11,875 bases of DNA from Yoonia sp. (lineage in GTDB: Bacteria > Pseudomonadota > Alphaproteobacteria > Rhodobacterales > Rhodobacteraceae), in contig JAPKCP010000073.1 of the NCBI GenBank assembly GCA_028822885.1, positions 1 through 11,875 of the forward strand, read 5' to 3'. Within the stretch, counting starts at the first letter, position 1; each line of letters opens with the position of its first letter. Shown in pieces: positions 1 through 6,610 of this stretch. The notes beneath the pieces were generated by a model. The model did no database searches. It saw nothing but the letters and a program-made list of their open reading frames with translations, and was not told where the DNA came from. Both the position numbers and the translations under genes were made by a program.

Positions 1-1
1 A

Positions 2-1540
2 ATGTCTATTCACAGCAGTCCCTTCCCCGATGTCGCACTCACAGATCAGACCATAACTGAACGCGTCTTTGCAGGACTGATCGACCGCCCCGAAGAGGTC
101 GTTTTGACGGATGGACCAAGCGGGCGCACGATGACGGCCAAAGCCTTCATGGACCAAGTCAAACAATTTGCGGGCGGGTTAACTGCAGCGGGGTATGGCG
201 CAGGCAAAACGGTCGCTCTGATGGCGCCCAACATCCCTGAATATTGCGTGATCTTTCACGGTGTTGCATGGGCGGGCGGCACAATCACGACGCTGAATCC
301 GACCTACACTGGCCCAGAAGTTGCGCATCAACTGGCCGATTCAAATGCGGATGTGTTAATCACCATTCCCGATTTTTTAGAGACGGCAAAGGCAGGTGCA
401 GGGGATCGCGCGCTTATTGTGATCGGCACGCCGCAGTTTGAAGCACTTTTCGGTGCGCCCATTGAGGCGCAAGTTCCTGTCGATATCGACGCCCACAGTG
501 TTGTTTTACCCTATTCGTCAGGCACCACAGGGCTGCCGAAAGGCGTGATGCTATCGCACCGAAACTTGGTAGTGAACGTTGACCAGTCCATCCTCGCCGC
601 AGATTTTCAACCCGGTGAGATAGCAGCAGCGTTCCTGCCATTCTTTCATATTTACGGGATGACCGTGTTGATGAACGTGCATCTGGCGGGTGGCAGCGCC
701 TTAGTCACAATGCCTCGGTTCGATTTGCCGATGTTCTTGCAGATCAGTCAGGATCATAAGGCGCGGCGCATGTGGGTGGTACCGCCCGTTGCGATCGCGT
801 TAGCCAAGCACCCGCTCGTGGATGACTATGATCTCAGCGCGCTTGAGCAGGTGTTCATCGCTGCCGCACCGTCCGGCCCAGAGTTGACGGATGCTGTGTC
901 CGCGCGGTTGAACTGCACCGCGTTACAAGGGTTTGGCATGACAGAGTTAAGCCCCGTTTCCCATGTTGTTCCCGGCAATGCGCCAAAGTCTGGCGCTGTG
1001 GGCGTCCTTTTGCCCAACACAATCTGTAAAATCGTCGATCCTGACAGCGGTGACGTTATGGGTGTCGACGCGGAAGGCGAACTTTGGATCAAAGGTCCAC
1101 AGGTAATGCAGGGTTACCTCAATAACGCAAAGGCCACTGCAGAGACGATCACCGACGATGGGTGGTTACGCACTGGTGATATCGCCAGAATTGATGAAGA
1201 CGGTTACCTGTTCATCGTGGATCGCTTGAAAGAACTGATTAAGTACAAGGGGTTTCAAGTTGCACCCGCTGAACTGGAGGCCACTTTGGTCGCAATGGAC
1301 GGCGTGATCGATGCTGCCGTTATCGGTTTGCCTGATGATGACGCAGGCGAACTACCCATTGCATTTGTCATCTGCGCTGAGGGCGGGCCAGACGAGGCTA
1401 CAATTCACGCTCATTTTCAAGAAAATTTGGCAACATATAAGCGACTGCATCAAGTCAGATTTGTCGATGAAATTCCCAAATCGGCATCCGGTAAAATCCT
1501 ACGGCGTTTCCTACGTGATCAAGTTGCGGCGTCAGGATAA
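2..1540 (+). CDS. 4-coumarate-CoA ligase-like acyl-CoA synthetase (AMP-forming)
   Basis: ANL-superfamily adenylating enzyme of 512 residues, the usual length. It should activate a carboxylic acid with ATP to an acyl-adenylate and transfer it to CoA in the cytosol. Visible motifs in order: the P-loop YSSGTTGLPKGV (171-182), the aromatic/adenine-binding GFGMTE (310-315), GELWIKG (359-365, the counterpart of 4CL box II), the TGD motif (391-393), the hinge and A8 region beginning DRLKELIKYKG (407-417), and the A10 PKSASGKILRR (492-502) with the adenylation lysine at 498. The A8 region is very like plant 4CL and luciferase-type enzymes, so an aryl or medium/long-chain acid is plausible, but the substrate cannot be read from sequence. 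The window begins one base before the ATG, so the ribosome binding site and any upstream partner are not visible and the start is provisional. It lies 204 bases upstream of the monooxygenase gene, too far to assume one operon. Confidence 0.93.
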   Translation: MSIHSSPFPDVALTDQTITERVFAGLIDRPEEVVLTDGPSGRTMTAKAFMDQVKQFAGGLTAAGYGAGKTVALMAPNIPEYCVIFHGVAWAGGTITTLNPTYTGPEVAHQLADSNADVLITIPDFLETAKAGAGDRALIVIGTPQFEALFGAPIEAQVPVDIDAHSVVLPYSSGTTGLPKGVMLSHRNLVVNVDQSILAADFQPGEIAAAFLPFFHIYGMTVLMNVHLAGGSALVTMPRFDLPMFLQISQDHKARRMWVVPPVAIALAKHPLVDDYDLSALEQVFIAAAPSGPELTDAVSARLNCTALQGFGMTELSPVSHVVPGNAPKSGAVGVLLPNTICKIVDPDSGDVMGVDAEGELWIKGPQVMQGYLNNAKATAETITDDGWLRTGDIARIDEDGYLFIVDRLKELIKYKGFQVAPAELEATLVAMDGVIDAAVIGLPDDDAGELPIAFVICAEGGPDEATIHAHFQENLATYKRLHQVRFVDEIPKSASGKILRRFLRDQVAASG

Positions 1541-1594
1541 CAGAGACGGTATTGCTCCACCATTCCTCCTCCCCTCGCCCGTTTTGTGCTGATA

Positions 1595-1678
1595 ATTTGG
1601 ATCTAGGTCACTAGCTTGGCTTTGAATATTAGAGAACCCAACGTGTTTGAGCAGGAGTCAGAAACTGTTGATCCAAAT
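1595..1678. repeat. 9-bp inverted repeat flanking an intergenic segment
   Basis: ATTTGGATC at 1595-1603 and its exact reverse complement GATCCAAAT at 1670-1678 enclose 66 bases. Just inside the left arm, CTAG-GTCA-CTAG (1603-1614) forms a second small dyad of a tetramer that is rare in many bacteria. The whole sits in the 204-base gap after the acyl-CoA ligase and contains no gene I can support. The arms could close a long stem-loop in a read-through RNA, be a worn remnant of an insertion, or be chance. Confidence 0.3.
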
Positions 1679-1694
1679 CTAATCGTGCAAGTTC

Positions 1695-1722
1695 TTGAAA
1701 CTAAATGCTCCCGCTTTAATGT
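1695..1722 (+). promoter_or_regulatory. possible promoter for the ABM monooxygenase gene
   Basis: TTGAAA (1695-1700) and TAATGT (1717-1722), 16 bases apart, resemble -35 and -10 hexamers and would put transcription start about 15 bases before the ATG at 1745. An SD-like AAAGAGAG (1731-1738) follows, with 6 bases to the start codon. The match is moderate and alphaproteobacterial promoters are poorly defined, so this is tentative. Confidence 0.3.
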
Positions 1723-1744
1723 TGCCGCATAAAGAGAGATAAAA

Positions 1745-2032
1745 ATGACTGACCTGACGATTGTAGCCATGATCACAGTGGACCCAGCCAAAGTGTCCAA
1801 CCTCATGCCACTTTTTGCTGAAATGACTGCACAAACACGGCGTGAAGACGGTTGCATCCGCTACGACCTGCACCACGACAACCAAGACCCATCCCGGTTC
1901 ATGTTCTATGAAACATGGGAAAGCCGTGACCTTTGGCAAGCGCATATGGCATCAGCCCATGTTGCTGCATTTGGAAAAGCGGCAGGGGATATGGTTGTTT
2001 CAGCTGACATCTTTGAGATGTCGCAGGTCTAA
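1745..2032 (+). CDS. putative quinol monooxygenase, ABM (antibiotic biosynthesis monooxygenase) domain protein
   Basis: A 95-residue protein, the normal size for a single dimeric alpha+beta-barrel ABM domain (Dabb superfamily; YgiN/LsrG-like). Diagnostic features: an N-terminal beta strand (residues 4-12, TIVAMITV), the helix 16-31, GCIRYDLHHD (36-45), the strand RFMFYETW (51-58) with Glu56, and the SAHVAAF motif (70-76) with His72, the conserved histidine of the family. No signal peptide. Members act in the cytosol as cofactor-free oxygenases, isomerases or heme-handling proteins, so the reaction here is uncertain; quinol oxidation is only the default name. The start is supported by AAAGAGAG six bases upstream. 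Neighbours are an acyl-CoA ligase before and ptsP after, both with gaps of about 200 bases, so it is probably transcribed alone. Confidence 0.87.
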   Translation: MTDLTIVAMITVDPAKVSNLMPLFAEMTAQTRREDGCIRYDLHHDNQDPSRFMFYETWESRDLWQAHMASAHVAAFGKAAGDMVVSADIFEMSQV

Positions 2033-2085
2033 GCGACGCACCCAAGCCAATCGTTCGATACATCCTCCATGTGGTTTACCCAGCC

Positions 2086-2099
2086 CACTCGGACGAGTG
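2086..2099. promoter_or_regulatory. 14-bp perfect palindrome, possible operator
   Basis: CACTCG-GA-CGAGTG is a perfect 6+2+6 dyad in the gap between the ABM gene and ptsP, about 140 bases before the ptsP ATG. The two-base centre is too tight for a stable RNA hairpin, which favours a protein-binding DNA site over a terminator. No T-run follows. The binding protein, if any, is unknown. Confidence 0.3.
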
Positions 2100-2190
2100 A
2101 TGCAGGCCACAAATGCACGCTCTGGGAAAGTGCTTCTCGAAATTCAGCTTTGAGGCGAATTCTGCCAACCGACTCCCGTTTCCCCCTCCC

Positions 2191-2223
2191 AATCGCTCGC
2201 GATTCCGCCTATAACGAGGTTAT
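2191..2223 (+). promoter_or_regulatory. ptsP upstream region with two adjacent dyads and a possible -10 box
   Basis: AATCGC-TC-GCGATT (2191-2204) is a perfect 6+2+6 palindrome. Six bases on, ATAAC-GAG-GTTAT (2211-2223) is a perfect 5+3+5 palindrome. The second dyad overlaps TATAAC (2210-2215), a reasonable -10 hexamer, while the expected -35 position (about 2187-2192) is poor. A promoter with a weak -35 and operator-like dyads over the -10 would fit a regulated ptsP, but this is inference from symmetry only. Confidence 0.35.
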
Positions 2224-2239
2224 CACTAAGGGGAACGTC

Positions 2240-4483
2240 ATGCCGCATAGGTTTGAAACCGAGAGCAGAAAGCTGCTAGGCAAGCTACGGCAAACGATGG
2301 CGGGGCAAAGCGCTGGCCAAGAACGGCTTGATGAGATTGTGCAGCTGATTGCATCGTCGATGCTTGCTGAAGTGTGTTCAATTTATCTTTTCCGGGATGC
2401 AGAAACGCTAGAGCTTTGCGCGACGCAAGGCCTCGCTTCTGCGGCTGTTCACCAAACGCGAATGCGGCTTGGTGAAGGCCTTGTTGGGCGCACGGCCCGG
2501 TCACGGCGCGTGATCAACACAGCAGATGCGCCATCTGCACGTGGCTTTCGGTACATGCCAGAAACTGGCGAAGAACGGTTTTCGTCGTTTTGTGGTGTCC
2601 CGATTCAACGTGTCGGTGATATCCTTGGCGTTCTTGTCGTGCAGTCCAAAGAAGCCCGCGAATTCACACCTGATGAAATTTACGCGCTCGAAGTGGTTGC
2701 AATGGTTCTGGCCGAAATGACCGAACTTGGCGTGTTTATTGGTGAGGGTGCAGCCCTTGCTGCCCCGCATCAACGGCCCAGCCTGATCAAAGGATCAATC
2801 GCGCAAGAAGGTGCCGCCGAAGGCAAAGTTTACCTTCACGAACCACGCGTCGTTGTCACCAACCCAATCTCTGACGATCCAGAAGCGGAACTCGTGCGCC
2901 TGCAAGAAGCGATTGAGACGCTCCGGTCATCTGTCGACACGATGTTATCTGGCAATCGGTCGCTGAATGGTGAGCAAAAACAAATCCTAGAAGCCTATCG
3001 CATGTTCGCCAACTCACGGAGTTGGAAAAAGCGGATGGAAGAAGATGTCGCCAATGGCTTGTCTGCCGAAGCTGCCGTCGAAAAGGAACAATCGCTGGCC
3101 AAAGCCCGACTAAGCCATTCCGGCGACGCCTACATGCGCGAACGTCTCAACGATCTTGATGATCTGTCCAACAGGTTGTTGCGTATTCTGACAGGTCAAG
3201 GCGCAACGACGGGGGCCGAACTGCCTGATAATCCGATCTTGGTCGCCAAAAATATTGGCCCCGGTGAGCTGCTGGACTACGGCAAAAAACTACGTGGCAT
3301 TGTGCTTGAAGAAGGCTCTGTTGGCTCTCACGCAACCATCGTGGCACGGGCATGGGCCATTCCGCTTGTGATCAACGCAAAAGGTGTCGTCATACAGGCG
3401 CTGAACGGCGATAATATGCTTGTGGATGGTGACCAAGGCTTTGTCCACTTACGACCAGATGAGACTGTGCAAAGTGCATTCCGCGAAAAAATTGCGATGC
3501 AGGCACGCGCACAGGAACGCTACACTTCAATCCGCGATCTGCCTGCGATGACCAAATGTGGCACCACTATTCGCCTTGATATGAATGCTGGGTTGATGGC
3601 TGATTTACCGTCACTTGCAGGCTCCGGCGCCGAAGGTGTTGGCCTGTTCCGCACAGAACTGCAGTTTTTGGTCCGCAATAAAATGCCGCGGCGCGCAGAA
3701 CTTATGGCGCTGTATTCAAGGGTCATTGCGGCCTCTGCTGGGAAGCGGGTCGCCTTCAGAACGCTGGATATTGGGTCCGACAAGGTCCTGACCTATATGA
3801 AACCAAACGATGAACCCAACCCAGCAATGGGCTGGCGGGCGATCCGTGTGGGGCTTGATAAACCGGGTGTGTTGCGGATGCAGTTGCAAGCGCTGATCCG
3901 GGCTGCAAACGGGGGTCCGCTGACGGTTATGTTCCCATTTGTGGCCTTGCACGAGGAATTCATCGCGGCCAAGGCAGAGATGGACAAAGCTTTGGCGCGC
4001 GAAGAACGCTTAGGCCACCCCCTGCCCTCGTCTCTCAAAGTCGGGGCGATGATGGAAACACCGTCGCTGGCCTATGCGCCCGATGCGTTCTTTGAAGAGG
4101 TTGATTTCATTTCAATCGGTGGCAACGATCTTAAACAGTTTTTCTTCGCAGCAGACCGTGAAAATGAACGGGTTCGCAAACGTTACGACACGCTTTCACC
4201 AAGCTTTCTGCGCTTCCTACTGATGGTTATTGAGCGATGCGCATTGTCGGGAACACCCCTTTCTTTCTGTGGAGAAGACGCAGGTCGCCCAATCGAGGCG
4301 CTGTGCTTTGCTGCACTTGGACTGCGGTCCCTTTCGATGCGACCCGCCTCTATTGGTCCGGTCAAACACATCCTAAGACGGGTTGACTTGGCCGCAGTCC
4401 GCGCAATTATTGATAACGCAATTGCTAAGGGAGAGCCTTCAGTGCGGCGCCCTGTTGCAGACTGGCTTGCTGATCAAGTCTAG
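2240..4483 (+). CDS. ptsP: phosphoenolpyruvate-protein phosphotransferase PtsP (enzyme I of the nitrogen PTS)
   Basis: EI-Ntr transfers phosphate from PEP to its own histidine and then to an HPr-type carrier (NPr/PtsO) that feeds EIIA-Ntr (PtsN), a regulatory cytosolic relay rather than a sugar importer. The 747 residues show a GAF sensor domain (about 30-165), the HPr-binding N-terminal domain (about 185-330), the swivelling phosphohistidine domain with GSHATIVAR and active His364, and the PEP-binding TIM barrel. Barrel residues matching E. coli EI include Arg471 in GLFRTE, Arg507 in FRTLD, Glu606 in MMETPS, Asn629-Asp630 in SIGGNDLKQ, Arg640, and catalytic Cys677 in SFCGED. All key residues are present, so it should be active. 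The ATG at 2240 is chosen because AAGGGG (2228-2233) lies six bases upstream and the protein then begins where PtsP homologues do; the frame stays open 57 codons further up but without homologous content. No HPr or ptsN gene lies in the window. Confidence 0.95.
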   Translation: MPHRFETESRKLLGKLRQTMAGQSAGQERLDEIVQLIASSMLAEVCSIYLFRDAETLELCATQGLASAAVHQTRMRLGEGLVGRTARSRRVINTADAPSARGFRYMPETGEERFSSFCGVPIQRVGDILGVLVVQSKEAREFTPDEIYALEVVAMVLAEMTELGVFIGEGAALAAPHQRPSLIKGSIAQEGAAEGKVYLHEPRVVVTNPISDDPEAELVRLQEAIETLRSSVDTMLSGNRSLNGEQKQILEAYRMFANSRSWKKRMEEDVANGLSAEAAVEKEQSLAKARLSHSGDAYMRERLNDLDDLSNRLLRILTGQGATTGAELPDNPILVAKNIGPGELLDYGKKLRGIVLEEGSVGSHATIVARAWAIPLVINAKGVVIQALNGDNMLVDGDQGFVHLRPDETVQSAFREKIAMQARAQERYTSIRDLPAMTKCGTTIRLDMNAGLMADLPSLAGSGAEGVGLFRTELQFLVRNKMPRRAELMALYSRVIAASAGKRVAFRTLDIGSDKVLTYMKPNDEPNPAMGWRAIRVGLDKPGVLRMQLQALIRAANGGPLTVMFPFVALHEEFIAAKAEMDKALAREERLGHPLPSSLKVGAMMETPSLAYAPDAFFEEVDFISIGGNDLKQFFFAADRENERVRKRYDTLSPSFLRFLLMVIERCALSGTPLSFCGEDAGRPIEALCFAALGLRSLSMRPASIGPVKHILRRVDLAAVRAIIDNAIAKGEPSVRRPVADWLADQV

Positions 4484-4489
4484 TCGGCT

Positions 4490-5311
4490 TCAATCAAAAC
4501 GCGCACGGTCGATTGATACGTTTAAAGCCACAAGCTGTTCATGAAATGCATCCAAGACAGCAGCATCACCATGGTCGCGCATTAGTTTGCGCAGCCCAAA
4601 ATGGACGTGGGCCATGCTAATGTAGTAATTTATAAACGCGTAGTTCGTGCCTGCGCCCGCAATCGCACCAAGAATTGGCACGGATTGTGATGCCAATTTT
4701 TGTGACATCACAGCGGCAAAACGGGGGGCGACTTTGCTGATCATTGAATTCAGCGCGGGCCCAGTGATAGTCAGACGCGCACCGATAAACGAGGTGTCTA
4801 CGCCATCATCAGCATTCCCCGGCCCACCCGATCCAAAGACCGCGAGACACTCCATCCGGGTTTCGGCCGATTGGGGGTCTTCGCCGTATTCCTCAGCAAC
4901 AGCCTGAACCGAACGAAAGATAATTGTTGTGGCAACAGGCAGTTCGATCAGGGCCGTCCCGATCCCCGCAATGCCCCCAATGGCACCTGATACGGTCCCC
5001 AACACACGGTGCATGCGGTCCGTCCCAATCGTACGGCCAATCCGACCGGTGCGGGTCTTTGCAGCAAGGTTAAAGCTCTTTTCAAGTGCAAATCGGGCGG
5101 CGCTATCAATTTGGCCACGGACACCTTGGGGCAAAGCTTTCATGCCACCCTCGACATGACCACCGATGTAATTGATGCCTTTCATTAAGACACCGTTCGC
5201 CGCCTGCTGTCGCATCGCGAGTGCCTTGATCTGATCCAGCGTCAGACCATCCAAAACACTGCGTGTCTGAATTGCTATTGTGTTTTGAACGTCATGCGGC
5301 GGTTTGCTCAT
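4490..5311 (-). CDS. EcsC family protein
   Basis: A 273-residue protein of the EcsC family, named from the third gene of the Bacillus ecs ABC transporter locus; biochemical function is unknown. Seen here: a charged N-terminal part with LDGLTLDQIKALAMRQQ (20-36), a Gly/Ala-rich hydrophobic stretch about 104-128 ending in ELPVATTIIFRS (123-134), the family-typical EYGEDP (141-146) and ECLAVFGSGG (154-163), and a C-terminal hydrophobic segment SVPILGAIAGAGTNYAFINY (210-229). The hydrophobic parts suggest membrane association, but there is no signal peptide. It starts 16 bases after the stop of the GNAT gene, so the two are probably co-transcribed. Its start has only a weak AGG close to the ATG. 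It ends six bases from the ptsP stop on the other strand. There are no ABC transporter genes beside it, unlike the Bacillus locus. Confidence 0.88.
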   Translation of the reverse strand: MSKPPHDVQNTIAIQTRSVLDGLTLDQIKALAMRQQAANGVLMKGINYIGGHVEGGMKALPQGVRGQIDSAARFALEKSFNLAAKTRTGRIGRTIGTDRMHRVLGTVSGAIGGIAGIGTALIELPVATTIIFRSVQAVAEEYGEDPQSAETRMECLAVFGSGGPGNADDGVDTSFIGARLTITGPALNSMISKVAPRFAAVMSQKLASQSVPILGAIAGAGTNYAFINYYISMAHVHFGLRKLMRDHGDAAVLDAFHEQLVALNVSIDRARFD

Positions 5312-5327
5312 GACCTGTAGATGGGAC

Positions 5328-5843
5328 TTAGTAAGGCTGAATGCAATCTATAGCGCGCGTAACATGTCCAAAAACGTGGTCCCATGCGCCAACGTGCAGT
5401 GGTTTTCCCAAGACACGATCAGGGTTTGTCGGCGGGGGCATAATGACATCTGCAACAGGCACAAACCCAAACCGTCGATAGTAAGGCGCATCGCCAACAA
5501 GCAAGATACGCGACCACCCAGCCCCCCGCGCCGCGTCGATGCAATTCATCATCAGAATGGCGGCGATCCCTTCGCCCTGCCGGGTCGGATGCACAGCAAT
5601 AGGGCCAAGCAAGACAGTCGGTTTTTCGCCAATCAGCACAGGCCAGCAACGCACCACACCGGCAAGAACACCTTGCGGGTCGCGGGCTGTCAGACACAGC
5701 TCGGGCAAAGGGGCGACATCTTCTCGCAGCCGGTACGACGACAGCGCAGTACGACCCGGGGCGAAGGTCAGGTCATACAACTCTTCGACCTCCCACCAAT
5801 CGTCAGGAACTTCTCGCGCCAGTTGGATCTTAATCGTTTGCAT
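5328..5843 (-). CDS. GNAT family N-acetyltransferase (YhbS-like)
   Basis: A 171-residue single-domain GNAT enzyme that should transfer acetyl from acetyl-CoA to an amine in the cytosol; the acceptor is not predictable. Evidence is motif A, VHPTRQGEGIAAILM (84-98), carrying the pyrophosphate-binding Q/RxxGxG/A loop (Arg88-Gln89-Gly90-Glu91-Gly92), the preceding strand TVLLGPIAV (76-84), and motif B, LLVGDAPYYRRFGF (114-127), whose YYRRFGF is typical of the YhbS subgroup. It is first in a likely two-gene unit with the EcsC gene 16 bases downstream, and divergent from the flavin reductase across 83 bases. No good SD precedes the ATG at 5843, so a weak or leaderless start is possible, but the beginning MQTIKIQLA fits a first beta strand. 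Confidence 0.9.
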   Translation of the reverse strand: MQTIKIQLAREVPDDWWEVEELYDLTFAPGRTALSSYRLREDVAPLPELCLTARDPQGVLAGVVRCWPVLIGEKPTVLLGPIAVHPTRQGEGIAAILMMNCIDAARGAGWSRILLVGDAPYYRRFGFVPVADVIMPPPTNPDRVLGKPLHVGAWDHVFGHVTRAIDCIQPY

Positions 5844-5926
5844 CAGGGGTCGCTTTGGCTTTGGTCTGGTATCTGGTTGTGGTGCAAGCTACCCAAGACG
5901 AAGACAAAGGTTAAGGGACTACGCAC

Positions 5927-6535
5927 ATGTTTTATGAACCAAAAAATGGGCATGGCCTCCCTCATAATCCGTTTAATGCGATCGTGACCCCACGGCCTAT
6001 CGGGTGGATTTCCACGCGTGGGGCGGATGGCCATGACAATCTTGCGCCCTATTCGTTTTTCAACGCAGTCGCTTATGTGCCGCCACAAGTGATGTTCGCT
6101 TCAACTGGCACAAAGCAAGACAGGGACGGCACTAAAGACAGCGTCGCCAATATCCGTGAGACAGGGGTGTTTGTGGTTAACATCGTGAGCCTAGCCCTCA
6201 AAGATGCGATGAACATGACATCTGGAACTTGGGACAAAACTGTTGATGAATTTACTTTGGCTGCGTTAGAAAAAGTAGAATCGCAAACGATTAACTGCGC
6301 CCGTGTGGCAGCAGCACCTGCCGCTTTGGAATGCAAATTAACGCAAATCATTCAGCTCGAGGGCGAAAACAACACGCTTGTGCTTGGCGAAGTCACCGGC
6401 GTTTACATGTCCGATGCTTGTCTCAAAGACGGTATCTTCGATGTGACGTCATTCCAGCCACTCGCGCGTCTCGGATACAAAGACTACACCACCGTTAGCG
6501 ACGTCTTCAGCCTCAAACGCCCGGGCCAAGACTAA
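5927..6535 (+). CDS. flavin reductase family protein (flavoredoxin-like FMN-binding split barrel)
   Basis: A 202-residue protein of the DIM6/NTAB/flavoredoxin group. Such proteins bind FMN and act as NAD(P)H:flavin reductases for two-component monooxygenases, or as electron carriers, in the cytosol. Diagnostic features are PRPIGWIST (22-30), NLAPYSFFNAV (38-48) which shapes the FMN pocket, KDSVANIRETGVFVVN (70-85), and the C-terminal PLARLGYKDY (178-187). No signal peptide or membrane segment. The ATG at 5927 has AAGGGA (5913-5918) eight bases upstream, a good SD. It is divergent from the GNAT gene and transcribed alone, convergent with the SulP gene. No oxygenase partner is adjacent. The ABM-type oxygenase 4 kb upstream is cofactor-independent in known relatives, so it is not an obvious partner. 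Confidence 0.9.
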   Translation: MFYEPKNGHGLPHNPFNAIVTPRPIGWISTRGADGHDNLAPYSFFNAVAYVPPQVMFASTGTKQDRDGTKDSVANIRETGVFVVNIVSLALKDAMNMTSGTWDKTVDEFTLAALEKVESQTINCARVAAAPAALECKLTQIIQLEGENNTLVLGEVTGVYMSDACLKDGIFDVTSFQPLARLGYKDYTTVSDVFSLKRPGQD

Positions 6536-6545
6536 GCGCCACCGC

Positions 6546-6605
6546 CCGGCGTCTTTGGTTTCTTCAAAATCCTCGCCGAAGGCTTGGGGTCCCAAAGGAC
6601 CCCAA
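6546..6605. repeat. possible Rhodobacteraceae intergenic repeat with terminal hairpin
   Basis: Between the convergent flavin reductase and SulP genes lies a segment containing CGGCGTCTTTGGTTTCTTC, then AAAATCCTCGCCGAAGGC, then the hairpin described at 6584-6605. From memory, similar strings ending gene units recur in Rhodobacteraceae genomes, so this may be one copy of a dispersed element that doubles as a 3' end. That resemblance is recalled, not computed, and only one clear copy is in this window. Confidence 0.35.
6584..6605. terminator. bidirectional hairpin between convergent genes
   Basis: TTGGGGTCC (6584-6592) pairs perfectly with GGACCCCAA (6597-6605) across a four-base CAAA loop, a 9-bp GC-rich stem. 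It lies 48 bases after the flavin reductase stop and 5 bases beyond the SulP stop, where both convergent transcripts should end. Neither side has a real T-run, so it may act as a weak intrinsic terminator or as a 3'-end stabiliser. Confidence 0.6.
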
Positions 6606-6610
6606 ATCTG

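Noticed and set aside
1541..1744. Phage or integrative-element attachment site or a broken gene
   Set aside because: There is no tRNA end, integrase or recognisable protein fragment; only a short inverted repeat supports it.
2069..2239. Upstream extension of the ptsP frame by 57 codons
   Set aside because: It has no SD or family-like content and crosses the palindromic upstream region; the ATG at 2240 has a strong SD and gives the normal PtsP N-terminus.
5304..5987. Long plus-strand frame of 227 codons opposite the GNAT gene
   Set aside because: Its translation is low-complexity and basic without any recognisable domain, while the minus strand encodes clear GNAT motifs.
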